A DNA stretch of 13,607 bases from Ophiocordyceps camponoti-saundersi (nom. inval.) (GCA_003339415.1 PDHQ01000620.1:1-13607), one strand, 5' to 3'. Shown: positions 1-8,273, numbered from the stretch's first letter. Numbers and translations: made by a program. Notes: generated by a model not told the origin, from the sequence alone.

Positions 1-274
1 ATAAGATAGTAAGGATATGTGCCTTAAAGTAGCAAAATAATTATGCTTAATTCGACCTTAGGATAATAATAGTTAAAAAGGGGGGAGGAAAGGGGAGGGG
101 GCAGTTTATAGCAGTTCACGCCCGCGGCCCTACTAATCGTGCCTTCGATAACATGACGTTACACGTGTATAAAGGTAGGTCAGTCCCTAGGGTAGGGGTG
201 GCCTAGGTAGCCTAGTAGGTATGTTAGGTGTAATAAGCATGGACTAGGTAAGATAAGCATAAAATACGGTAAAA

Positions 275-276
<2 letters not shown>
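1..276. other. Gene-free left flank, weakly RIP-mutated
   Basis: I see no reading frame or RNA gene here. The stretch keeps more CpA dinucleotides (for example around 105-160) than most of the window, so it is less mutated and may be younger or single-copy sequence. It holds a G-rich tract at 80-101 and a GGCCTAGGTAGCCTAG motif near 200-215 that loosely resembles the CCTAGG palindromes at the unit junctions further right. It leads directly into the poly(A) run, so it could be the 3' untranslated end of an element lying to the left. That last point is inference. Confidence 0.4.
80..101 (+). other. G-rich tract, possible G-quadruplex
   Basis: Runs of six, two, four and five G separated by one to three A lie on the plus strand. 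With three or four long G runs and very short loops this could form a quadruplex, but the second run has only two G. The function is unknown. Confidence 0.35.

Positions 277-350
<74 letters not shown>
277..350 (+). repeat. Poly(A) run, 74 bases
   Basis: An uninterrupted run of 74 A, preceded by CGGTAAAACT and followed by GGTAAGAATA. Such a run is what a LINE-like or other poly(A)-primed retroposed copy leaves at its 3' end, here on the plus strand with the body to the left. It could also be an expanded homopolymer or inflated by sequencing. No target-site duplication is visible within the window. Confidence 0.9.
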
Positions 351-352
<2 letters not shown>

Positions 353-514
353 TAAGAATAAAGGAAAATAGAGGTACGTACCGTTATATAACTGCGTAGA
401 TAATAACGTGACGGCGTAGAACAAAAAAACCTATTAAGTACGAATTTCGCATTACTATTTTTTTTTTTCTTCTCTATTTTCTCGTAAAATTTAGTACGAG
501 AACTATTTAATAAA
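351..514. other. Spacer between poly(A) run and decayed frame
   Basis: AT-rich sequence with a T/C-rich stretch at about 460-480. It may hold the 5' untranslated part of the decayed plus-strand frame that follows. No ATG in the correct frame is left nearby, and an ATG mutated to ATA would be expected under RIP. Nothing else is recognised. Confidence 0.3.
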
Positions 515-3010
515 GACGCTAACTACCGACTAAGAAAGAAAATAGAGGAGAATTTGATATTAGGACTAGAGATATTAGCGGCTATACTATAAGCGATAGA
601 CTTCTTCGGGGGGGTAACGCTAGAGGCTAGATTCTTACCTCTTATCTTAGGATATTCGATAAGCATATAATCGGATTTATCGGGCATAAGTAGTATTCTT
701 AAGAAGGCAGAGAAAACGATTCCTGCGTTACTATAATTCGAGCAGCCGAGCTAGTTTAAGCTACGGCTATAGTGGCTAGATTAATGCGAGCTATTGCTAG
801 ATATACGCGAGGAAAAGGAGGTTAGAATATTAAACGGAGTAGAACCGTTTACCGATATCGTAGACTAGCAAATATACTGCACGGACCTGTTCGAGTTTCT
901 AAAGGACGCTAAGCGGCAAAACTAGTGCTCGTCGTTCAGCTTATAAGTATTAATAAGGATTCTATAAAGAGGGCTTACGAATGCTATATATCTTACGGAT
1001 AACGCGCTAGAAATAATAGCTAAGTATAGTAATAAGCACGATAATAGGATATTTCGAGGAAAAGTGAGATTCTCTGCTTATGGCCTTAAAGAGCGGCTCG
1101 GCGAGCACGAGCTTATCGGCGGACTAGTTAACTTTAGAGCGAAATTGAACGACGGGGGATATTACTAGGGCAGTTTTTTATAGGACTAGGGAACGCAAAC
1201 ACTTATGCTATTCGACCTATAGAAGGAGGGGAGGGAGGAAAGGGCAAAACGTACGGTAGGGGCATAGAAAGAGATCCTACACTTATAGGGAAAGGGAGTG
1301 GCGTTCGACTACGTCGTCGTGCTATGCACGAAATAAAAGGAAAAATAGGAATACGGCTACCTTTCGATAATAATGCTCTAGCACTAGAGTAGGGGATTCG
1401 TCGGATACGAGCTAGACCGCGTTGCCGAAATCGCCGGTATTAATATTTCGAGGATAGTATAGTACGGAGAGGTAAGACGGTCGATGCCTAGGCTAAGACT
1501 CCTTATACGAGATTAGGTTATGCCGGAGGCGGGAGAGAAGCCGATATATACGAGCGCGATCGATATAGTTATATTAAGCCTATATAGGATAGCGGCTAAC
1601 GAACTTAGCATTATAAGTTTAGAGAGATAGGGGGATATAAAGTACCCCTTTAAGGCTAGAGGATAGAGAACGGACGAGGGTTACGATAGGAGTAAGGGAC
1701 TAATAACGATAGGAGGGATATGCCTATTCTATATGCCGCCCTCGTGCTAGGTGTTCGAGACGGATAGACTATTTACGCGTGCGCAAATAGAAGGCGATAA
1801 AGCGGGACCGGGTAACTACTAAGGACCGGATAAAGGAGGCGAAACGATATAAAGCGAAGAATATAGCACGGATACGTAGTAGGAGGAGATAGATAACGCG
1901 GGAAAAGATGCCGGAGGAATAATATCTCTTATAGCTAGCTTTATAGATAAGGTTCTTACGAGTTCGGTGGGAAGCGAAGATAAGGTAAGAGGAAATAAGG
2001 AGGTCCGGCACTATCTCTAAGCTAATGTTTCCCTTTTTTTATAGGGAGGAGCGGAAAGGGAAGGCGTCGAAGGAGAGAGAGAGGGGATAGTGGTAAGTAT
2101 ATCTTATAAAGGAGGAGTGCAAAATACCGTGCTAGGGGACATAGCAGAGAGGACGGGAGAGCTAAACGTGTCGGAAATATCGGGTACGCGAGATAAGCGT
2201 GACGAAAATCTAAAGGAAATAAGAGAGGAGAGGGAGCGGAAAGAAAAGGACGCGCGGAATAATAAGATAGAGGAGAAAGAGAGAGGTGACGGTTCGAGTA
2301 GGACGGTACTAACGGGGAGCGCGGTGGAGGATACGGAGGATACGCGTGAGGCTATACCGCAGAGGAGAGATTCGTAATAGGCCGATAAAGCTAAAAACGA
2401 AACCTGCGCCGTATTATCGACGGTAGGTCCGCGAAAGCGAAAAAGGAGGCCGGCTCGCCGTATTATAAAGACCGAGAGGAAGAGGAAAAGCACGAAGACC
2501 GAGAGGAAGAGGAAAAGGGTGCTTAGTTTAGAACGACCGAGATAACGCGAAGCAGAGGCCACGAATACGGAGGAAAATATAGACGAGGAAGAGGCGGCAG
2601 AGGCGGCAAACGAGATATCGGAATTTAGGGTATCGGGAATTAGGATATATACGAACTACGAGGACTAGACGGAGAAATGCCGTGCGGAAGGAAAAGGTAT
2701 CTCGAGACTCGGCGAGGCTAGATTAAGTATGGCAGAGAGCGGAAGGAAGATCTGCATAGAGAACGGGCACGGGCGGGACACGGTGCCAGAGTATATAGGA
2801 ATAAGTATGTTCGTCTCGGCCTAACCGCCGGGTCTGATAGCAGGCGACGCGTAGAGGCAGATTAATATCGCGGTTAAAAGGCATTTAAGATAAGAGCTAC
2901 TAGAGAGAAAGGGTGGAGCGGGGACGAGAGAGGAGCGCAGAATAGCAAGAGATAGGAAAAGGTAGAATATAGGGAATACTAGGTTAAGCAGTAGGGGGAT
3001 ATCGAGTTAG
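515..3010 (+). pseudogene. RIP-degraded long coding sequence, family not recognised
   Basis: Reading in the frame of position 515 gives about 830 codons with no net frameshift. About 40 in-frame stops occur and every one I read is TAA or TAG, none TGA. This fits RIP turning Gln (CAA, CAG) and Trp (TGG) codons into stops. The text between stops is protein-like: mixed hydrophobic and charged stretches from 974 to 1167, near 1310-1460 (GYELDRVAEIAG) and 1516-1627. The last part, from about 2040, is strongly charged. Positions 2430-2525 encode a Lys/Arg block with a nine-residue tandem repeat (TERKRK twice, 27 bases apart), which could be a nuclear localisation signal, followed by an acidic Glu/Ala stretch. 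The longest uninterrupted piece is 2048-2377. The start codon is not identifiable. I do not recognise a domain. The size, RIP load and setting suggest a mobile-element protein. A host gene duplicated and then mutated is possible. Confidence 0.55.
2471..2524 (+). repeat. 27-base tandem repeat in the decayed frame
   Basis: Two near-identical units start with ACCGAGAGGAAGAGG at 2471 and 2498. The period of 27 bases is nine codons, so the frame is kept and the encoded basic motif is doubled. It lies in the Lys/Arg-rich part of the long decayed frame. Confidence 0.75.
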
Positions 3011-3293
3011 TAGAGATAACTATAAGGGAAGCGTGCTAAGTAATATAAAAAAAATATTCGGTTCCGATCTAGCGAGAGTAGGTATTTATAAGAGAGGGGG
3101 AGAGAGAGAAAGGATGTTTTTTTTTTTCTTACGGATTTATTAAATAGTATGCAATTCCTATCCACTCTTACCGCTATCGCTCCGTCGAAAGGAGAAATAT
3201 CGTTATTTTATATATAGAGAATTGCTGTCTGGCCCGTACCCGCGCGAGCGAAAGTAGATAGACCCAGACCTCTATATCCCCCCTAGTGAAGTG
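3011..3293. other. Non-coding spacer between two decayed elements
   Basis: The plus-strand frame dissolves into clustered stops here. The stretch holds a GA-rich tract (about 3088-3113) followed by a T run (about 3116-3127), and then, from about 3160, sequence with more C and CpA than the surroundings. At 3213 lies TATAGAGAATTGCTGTCTGG, which has a diverged direct copy at 4222. No gene is seen. Confidence 0.35.
3213..3233 (+). repeat. Short direct repeat, copy 1
   Basis: Twenty-one bases beginning TATAGAGAATT and ending GGC match 4222-4242 at 18 positions. The three differences are all purine or pyrimidine transitions of the RIP type. The copies are 1,009 bases apart in the same orientation and lie near the two ends of the lower minus-strand decayed frame. 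They could be remnants of terminal repeats, but they are short. Confidence 0.4.
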
Positions 3294-3401
3294 ATAAGAC
3301 TCACACCTCCCTACCCTCTCGATTATCCTCGGTTAAGTTATAAGATAATAAGACTTAGACTTCCCTATCCTCTAGTTCTTTATCGGTCAAGTTATAGAGA
3401 G
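3294..3401. repeat. 54-base tandem duplication
   Basis: Two units start with ATAAGACT at 3294 and 3348 and both end near AAGTTATA. The period of 54 bases is a multiple of three, so an 80-codon plus-strand frame stays open through both copies (Pro/Tyr/Leu/Arg-rich). The open frame may simply follow from the duplication. The C-rich strand here is less depleted in CpA than the neighbours. Confidence 0.7.
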
Positions 3402-3412
3402 TTCCGTATTTA

Positions 3413-3428
3413 CGTGTTTGGAAACACG
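3413..3428. repeat. Small perfect palindrome
   Basis: CGTGTTT and AAACACG flank a two-base GG loop, a perfect seven-base stem. It stands alone in non-coding sequence next to the 54-base duplication. It could be a binding site or chance. Confidence 0.45.
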
Positions 3429-3499
3429 GTAGCAGATTGCGGGCGACCGCGAGAGGGTCTTCGATCTCTACTATTTTATTGTTACTAGTTAGCATAAAT

Positions 3500-4290
3500 C
3501 GTTACTTTACGATATAAGCGGGGTAATTATACGTTTAATACGCTCCGTGAGCGCTTAGACCTGCTCGATAAAGTCGTAGACTTCTGCTTTAATCGCAGGA
3601 AGCGTATCGTAGACCTGTTTTATTTAGTTTATAATATAGATAAGACGACGCCCTACGTATGCGTATCGGGCGTACTTAATATAGACGACTTCTGCCTGAA
3701 CCGTAGTAAGCGTGTGGATAAACTACTATATCCGATCTATAATATAGATAGAATAACAAACCCTAACACGCCTAAAGAAAAATAAGCGCATAACTTAGCT
3801 AGGAGATATCTAAGAGCTCTTACAAGGTCCGATTAAATAGTTCCTTAACCCCTTTCTTTTCCTAAAGGTATCTATAAATTAGGATATGAAAGGTGAACGA
3901 TATAGGACTAGGGTTATTACTAGGTATATAGCTTAGATTAGTTTCCCTCGAAAGAGGAAGAAATTAAGTAAGTAATTAGCCCTAACCTTATCTTTATAGC
4001 TATCGTAAAAGTCGTTTATCGCAAGTCGAGTCTTAGAGAGGACTTATAGCAAAAACTCTACTAACCTTATAACTTTATTTTAAACTCTATACTTTTACAC
4101 TATGAATTCCTAATTTAAACACTTATTCTTAAGTTCTCGGTATTTGATTAAATAGTTCTTATCTTCCTTTCTCTTTCTTCTTTTGTCTCTATGTGGAAAA
4201 CCGACTTCTTATTATTTTCCCTATAGAGAATTACTATCCGGCACTTCCCCCTATAGCTGGAGATCCCCCCTTATGTCAGTTAAAGACTTC
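3500..4290 (-). pseudogene. RIP-degraded, helix-rich coding sequence
   Basis: On the minus strand one frame can be followed from about 4290 down to 3500. The stops are TAA or TAG and lie where Gln or Trp codons would fit. The translation is distinctly protein-like: a Lys/Arg-rich stretch (KRRKRKEDK, near 4170), then a run of amphipathic, helix-type sequence (for example AINDFYDSYKDKV near 4010), then a second helix-rich part near 3720-3540. The last part contains a 36-codon internal repeat: the plus-strand anchor GACTTCTG occurs at 3579 and 3687, exactly 108 bases apart. The pattern suits a coiled-coil or gag-like structural protein of a retroelement, but no diagnostic motif is seen. It is in a different frame from the decayed frame just upstream on the same strand (4300-4962), so both may be parts of one gene separated by a frameshift. 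Confidence 0.45.
4222..4242 (+). repeat. Short direct repeat, copy 2
   Basis: Diverged copy of 3213-3233, beginning TATAGAGAATT. The three differences from copy 1 are transitions. It is followed, as in copy 1, by a C-rich stretch that kept some CpA. Confidence 0.4.
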
Positions 4291-4299
4291 AGTCACCTA

Positions 4300-4962
4300 A
4301 GAAGTTACGCCCCTTACGTATCTGCTGCGCTTACCTAGGGTGTCCTTCTTCCCCCGCTAAAATACCTATATTAGAATAATATTATAATTCCCCGATAGAA
4401 TAGACGTTATACTAATTAGTTTCGAGAAGGAATAAACTGCTCACCTCCTTTTAAAGTTACCTCTCCTTAAGTATTCTAAAGGAATTTCGAAATCTTATAA
4501 GTATAGAAGTTATAACGAACTTAGACTTTAAGACTAAGTTACCTAATACCCTAGTTATCTATACACTTTCCTTCTATTATTATATTATTTACTTTTACTA
4601 GTATTAGATATTATTATAACTGCAGGCGTTATCTCTAGCGTTTACTATATGCTATTATTACCTTCTATCTATATATTTAACCTCTGCTTCGATACCGCCG
4701 ATTTTTCTTAGCGTTAACCTAAGTCTGTTTAGCAGGCGTTAAGGGAAACGGGTATAGTATCCTTAAGGAGCTTAGGAGATAATAGCCCTTCCTGCACTTA
4801 TCTATTCCTAACTTCGACCTTAAGAGAGTCTTCTAACTTTATAACCTCTCTACTCTCCGCGATATCGTTATTATCCTTAATAGCTATCGCTATAATTTGC
4901 GTAAAGCTAGGAGTAGTAGTTCGGGTCTAGTATAAATATTATCGTCTAAGACCCGCCTGCAT
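4300..4962 (-). pseudogene. RIP-degraded minus-strand coding sequence with surviving ATG
   Basis: A minus-strand frame starts with an ATG at 4962-4960 (Met-Gln-Ala-Gly-Leu) and runs left. Its stops are TAA or TAG, mostly where Gln would fit. The piece from about 4910 to 4815 is open and reads as a normal soluble protein (AIKDNNDIAESREVIKLED). Further down the text becomes Ser/Thr/Asn-rich, and below about 4500 it degrades. A TGA appears in frame near 4440, which simple RIP does not explain well. The ATG suggests the N-terminus of the first protein of a minus-strand element, with the helix-rich frame at 3500-4290 downstream. No domain is recognised, and a gag-like identity is only a guess from order and composition. 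Confidence 0.4.
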
Positions 4963-5689
4963 AAAGCTGCTAGAAACGCCGTGCTTTAAGCCTAGGAGCG
5001 AGACGCAGCACTGAAAAGAGTGCGCGCGAGTCCGCGGGCGACTATACTTCTTATAAGCAGTGCTATTCGCTGCCCGACGGCTCTACGTAACTAGGGCCCT
5101 AAAGTATCTATTATTACGTAGAATTTTAATATATACTACTAAGGCGGATATAGTAATCTTAGCTCGAAGAATAATATTTATTATAGGGCGCGAGAGTGCC
5201 TATCGCTCCGACTCCTATAGAAAAAAACCACGTTATTTTAATAGATATAAAATCCGTAGGCGGATACTTATATCTATACTTAAAGCGTTTATTATGGCCA
5301 CGATCGATAGGTGTGTAGTCGAAAGCTAGAGGAGGCGATACCTCCCTTATATGCCACGATCGCACGTAGGAATAAGACCTAAGTTTATTCTAAGATCTAT
5401 GTTCCTCTTTAAGAAAAAGGCTGTATAGAAAACTCTAGAAAAAAGAGGAAGAGGAGGATAAGGGAAGAAGAAAGAGGAAGAGAGAGAGAGGAAGAGAAGA
5501 GGGCATTTCATACTATGCCTAGATAACTTAGCTAGCTTTACTAATTTAATAGGTGCAGAAGATACGTACCTATAGTCTTTTCCTATGAGTTTTCTCTTAA
5601 AGGTTTTAATAATCTTATCTTACGATCTTTAAAGTTATTTTTAAGGCTTATTAGATGCTTCTAAATTAGCTTATGAGTCTAAGGGGGTG
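4963..5689. other. Possible leader of the minus-strand element; no firm gene
   Basis: No firm gene is seen. A plus-strand frame is open at 5060-5329 (89 codons, Arg/Ile/Leu/Tyr-rich, GTG start only), and an opposite frame at 5159-5365 is open too. Both compositions are what RIP-altered DNA gives, so I do not call either. The part 4980-5045 is GC-rich and keeps CpA and CpG. Positions 5437-5503 form a purine tract. If the decayed frames to the left belong to a minus-strand LTR element, this would be its leader region. Confidence 0.3.
5437..5503 (+). repeat. GA-rich purine tract
   Basis: Almost pure purine on the plus strand, of AAGAGGAAGAGG type, interrupted by a single T near 5459. It is similar in nature to, but separate from, the larger GA tracts of the tandem units to the right. 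Confidence 0.75.
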
Positions 5690-6029
5690 TGTTACGTATA
5701 CGTGTATAAGAAAGTGCCTCCTTTATACTGCGAAAGTGGGTATTAGTCTAACAAGTGAGGGCCGAAAACCTAAAGAGGAAATAGTCGCTATAGGTAGTTA
5801 TAGGTACATATCTTAGCGGTGGGATCAAGGCGTTATAATTTATAGACGCTATATAGAAGAAGGATACCGGTCCCTACTACGTTTTCGGATAAGACTTAAG
5901 ATAATATATCTACTCTATATACTTCTACTACTATTATCGTGACAGTATATAAGTAGATATAAGGAGCATAATTATAAAGAGCGGTAGTATAGTAAGAGAC
6001 CGAATTTATAAATATACTATAAGACGAAT
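5690..6029. other. Possible solo LTR or LTR remnant
   Basis: The stretch begins TGTTACGTATACGTGTATAA. LTRs of fungal gypsy-type elements often start with TGT followed by an ACGTG-containing sequence, so this could be an LTR edge. No second copy of this start is found in the window, the matching CA end cannot be fixed after RIP, and no clear tRNA-primer site is seen next to it. If it is the 5' LTR of a minus-strand element, the decayed frames at 3500-4962 would be its gag region. From about 5953 a plus-strand frame stays open into the next block. Confidence 0.25.
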
Positions 6030-6394
6030 ATTTAGAAGAGAAGGCAGGCTGTTAATAGTTATCCGGAAGTCTAAAATAGCTTATAAAGTACCCTTTAAGG
6101 TATATATATTCGATTTTTTCCTTAAAGGAAATATGTTCTAGGCGAAGAAAATACTCTTAGAACTTAGAAGCACGTCTCCGTGTGCTATCGTCGTTAAACT
6201 AGAAGATTAATAAAATTAGAGATTAAAGTTTAGAGGTAAGATATAATAAAATAAGGGTAAATACGTACGGTCTCGTATCGGCGACGCTAATAAGGCTAGC
6301 AGAAGCTATACCGCTTACTTCCGCGATAACTAGGCGAGGTTACCGGCTCTTAAGGGCATATAAACGAACGTATATAGCTCTTATAAAGCTTAGT
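6030..6394. repeat. Block F, copy 1 (left flank of the tandem array)
   Basis: This block is a diverged copy of 13035-13401. Shared anchors in the same order are AAGGC followed by GTTAATAG at 6051 (13060), TTAGAA followed by GCGTCT-like sequence near 6155 (13170), and AACGTATATAG at 6367 (13362). The distance between the first and last anchors is 319 and 305 bases. In both places the block leads directly into block A of a unit. A plus-strand frame open from 5953 to about 6136 includes KSKIAYKVPFKVYIFD. The related frame in copy 2 recalls a pogo-type helix-turn-helix, but copy 1 alone would not be recognised. The minus strand also has long open pieces. Confidence 0.6.
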
Positions 6395-6543
6395 ACGAAG
6401 CGTAGGCCGGTGTGTTTCGGTAGCGCCGGTTATGCGCGAGCTTAGCGCGGTATTAGTTACGACGAGGGAGTCGGGCGCTATATTACGAGCTATTTTAGCT
6501 TACCTCGACCGGCGGGAGCGCTACTCGACTTCGACGTAGGTAT
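6395..6543 (-). pseudogene. Start-codon region relic in U1 (ATG changed to ATA)
   Basis: The position that is ATG in U2 and U3 reads ATA here (plus-strand TAT at 6541-6543), a CAT-to-TAT change of RIP type. Downstream on the minus strand the same N-terminal text can be recognised (Pro-Thr-Ser-Lys-Ser-Ser). It then continues into block F as it does in U4, with a shared pattern Arg-Pro, Arg, Leu, Lys, Tyr near 6400. The frame holds several TAA and TAG stops. The family is unknown. Confidence 0.35.
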
Positions 6544-6739
6544 CGTAACGAAGAATATATACGATACCTAAGAAAGCGAAGTATTAGTATACGATACTGC
6601 GCGTTTATCTCTTAGAGGGTTCGTAGCGAGGAATAGGATATAAAGAGGAAAGTGGAGAGGTTAGGGAAAATAATACCTATTTTATATAGAAGAACGATAA
6701 TAATAAGAAAGATAGTTAGAGAGAGTAGGAAGAAAGGCG

Positions 6740-6758
6740 TATATATATATATATATAT
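6740..6758. repeat. TA microsatellite in U1
   Basis: Alternating TA run after GGCG. The same microsatellite sits at the same place in U2 (8164-8193) and U3 (10898-10923), so it belongs to the unit and was not gained separately. Confidence 0.9.
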
Positions 6759-6778
6759 CTATTTATAACCGTATAGAG

Positions 6779-7012
6779 AAGGAGAGAGAGGAGAGAGGGA
6801 GAGAGGGAAAGAGAAGAGAGAGGAGAGGAAGAGTAAGAGAGAAAGGGAGAGAGGGAGAGAGGGAGAGAGGGAAAGAGAAGAGAGAGGAGAGGAAGAGAGA
6901 GAGAGAAAGGAAGAGAGGGAGGGAAGGAGAGAGAAGAGAGAGGAGAGGAAGAGAGAGGAGAGGAAAAGAGAGGGAGAGAGAGAGGATAGAGAGAGAGAGA
7001 GAAAGAGGAAAT
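6779..7012 (+). repeat. GA-rich minisatellite in U1
   Basis: Nearly 230 bases of G and A on the plus strand with nested repeats such as GGGAAAGAGAAGAGAGAGG seen twice about 60 bases apart. U2 and U3 have only a short GA tract at this point (8199-8278 and 10936-10962), so the tract was expanded in U1 or contracted in the others. Confidence 0.85.
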
Positions 7013-7191
7013 ATAAAGGAGAAGAAAAAAAATAACCGTTTACTTATATAACTAGTAGCGGCGATAGAGTATAAAGGTAAGCGAAAGGAAAAAGACTTAC
7101 GCGAGGTAATAATAAGGCGCGAGAGGGTACGTTAATATGCGCGAGAGTGCGAGGAGTGGCAAGATATAGAGGTAGGGTGGCGGGAGCGCGA

Positions 7192-7204
7192 GGGGGGGGG
7201 GGGG
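7192..7204 (+). repeat. Poly(G) run, 13 bases
   Basis: Thirteen G in a row following GAGCGCGA. It lies at the edge of the internal deletion of U1. Comparable G runs occur at 11791-11802 and 12989-12998 in U3. Confidence 0.9.
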
Positions 7205-7389
7205 TAATAATAATAAGAGAGCGAGATAGTACGAGAGAGGAAGAGAAGAGTAGCGAGGGAAATATACGAAGAGGGTAAGAGGAGATTAGCGAAAGGAGAG
7301 GGGAAGAGGGCTAGTAAACTAGAGAGAGGAAAAAAAAAAAATAAGAGGGGGAGATATAAAATATAATAGTAGCTTGGAAGATAAATACT

Positions 7390-7965
7390 TATATCTTTCT
7401 ACCGTTAAACCGTATATCTAAAATATAGAGTAGAGTTAAGGGCTACGATAAGAACTTTCCGATTCGAATTATTCGTCGTTATTAAATCTATCTCGGAGAC
7501 CGTAGTAATGCGCGAAATATCCCCGGAGGTAGGCGTACTTAAACCGTTTAGCGTTAGAGAGATTTTATCGGATAATAAGCTCCTAGTATCTTCGGGCTCG
7601 ACGTTAAAGAGAGGGCTCCGTAAACTATAATATATAATCAGGTTAATTATTAGATAGGAAGGAAAGGAGGAGGTATCTAGTTACCGTATAATATTCTAAA
7701 TCGTTAGCGTTATAATATATGCAAATAGGAGAACCGAAATAACCGTTAGATAGCGAGAGCTTAAGTTTATCGGCGAAAGAATAAGTGCACTATTTATAGG
7801 GCGTTATGCGCCGCCTAGGCGGCCTAGGCTTATTCTTTTTCGCGTTGCGTGTATTCCTTAAACCTAGAGGGTTATTAGCTGCGGCGCGGGAGTCGGGTGC
7901 TATATTGCGAGCCGTTCTAGCTTACCTAGACTAGCGGGAGCGTTACTCGACTTCGTCGTAGGCAT
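7390..7965 (-). pseudogene. Decayed minus-strand frame spanning U2 block A, the junction and U1 block E
   Basis: A minus-strand ATG at 7965-7963 (Met-Pro-Thr-Thr-Lys-Ser-Ser-Asn) opens a frame that can be read without a shift through the junction palindrome (7843-7773) and on through block E to about 7390, some 190 codons. Stops in it are TAA or TAG only. The E part is open for about 70 codons and contains SPLFNVEPEDTRSLL, closely matched in U2 (SPLFNIEPEDTKSLL). The same ATG is kept in U3. One point argues for a different frame over part of the N-terminus: U4 carries one extra base after the GGTAAG motif and then stays open for longer. No domain is recognised. The opposite strand in E is also open, so the strand is chosen on protein-like text, the ATG, and agreement with block D. 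Confidence is moderate at best. Confidence 0.4.
7773..7843. repeat. Junction palindrome module U1/U2
   Basis: GCGAAAGAATAAG (7773-7785) faces CTTATTCTTTTTCGC (7829-7843), so the outer arms form an imperfect inverted repeat with a two-base bulge. Inside lies a perfect 14-base palindrome, GCCGCCTAGGCGGC (7810-7823), overlapping a second CCTAGG. The module occurs again, at the same spacing, at the next junction. It could be the joined ends of a transposon with terminal inverted repeats, a cruciform-type recombination site, or a structured part of a transcript. Confidence 0.8.
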
Positions 7966-8163
7966 CGTAACGAAGAATATATACGGTGCTTAAGAAAGCG
8001 AAGTATTAGTATATAATACTACGCATTTATCTCTTAGAGGGTTCGTAAGAAGGAATAGGATATAAGGAGGAAAGTAAGGAGGTTAAAGGGAAAATAATAC
8101 CTATTTTATATAGAAGAACGACGAAAATAAGAAAGACGGTTAGAGAGAGCAGGAATAATAGCG

Positions 8164-8193
8164 TATATATATATATATATGTATATATATATA
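8164..8193. repeat. TA microsatellite in U2
   Basis: Alternating TA interrupted once by G at 8181. It is positionally equivalent to the runs in U1 and U3. Confidence 0.9.
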
Positions 8194-8198
8194 ACTAT

Positions 8199-8233
8199 AT
8201 ACGGAAAGAACGGAGAGAGAGAGAGAGGGAAAG

Positions 8234-8273
<40 letters not shown>

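Larger units (their letters stand above)
6395..7785. repeat. Tandem unit U1, internally deleted (A-B-E)
   Basis: The first unit of the array has block A (about 6395-6760), block B (about 7020-7190) and block E (7335-7785) in the same order and orientation as U2. Between B and E it has only about 140 bases, whereas U2 has about 1.6 kb there, so most of the GA minisatellite (C) and all of D are missing. The missing part is bordered by a 13-base G run (7192-7204) and GA-rich sequence. A deletion between purine-rich repeats would explain this. Block A here is preceded by block F, not by E. Confidence 0.8.

Noticed and set aside
154..175. GTTACACGTGTATAA, similar to the LTR-like start at 5690, suggesting a 5.5 kb LTR pair
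   Set aside because: Similarity ends after about 15 bases and the following sequences are unrelated.
2104..2562. Minus-strand 152-codon open frame opposite the long decayed plus-strand frame
   Set aside because: It is the antisense of the charged Lys/Glu/Arg-rich part of the plus-strand frame. Its Ser/Leu/Phe-rich text is the expected shadow.
3759..3770. CCCTAAC, a telomere-like hexamer, also near 3978
   Set aside because: Single occurrences only, with no tandem array.
4310..4350. A possible minus-strand intron (GTAAGC to CTTCTTAG) joining the two decayed frames
   Set aside because: Removing it does not bring the two frames into phase, and the length of about 38 bases is too short.
5060..5329. 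Plus-strand 89-codon open frame rich in Arg, Ile, Leu and Tyr, and an overlapping minus-strand frame
   Set aside because: It has only a GTG start, both strands are open, and the composition is what RIP-altered DNA yields. A zinc-knuckle reading was considered, but the Cys spacing cannot be made from the codons present.
7810..7830. Hairpin followed by CTAG, resembling a Helitron 3' end
   Set aside because: The other junction has CTAT at that place, there is no TC start at a matching 5' end, and no Rep/helicase text is seen. Tandem arrangement alone is not enough.
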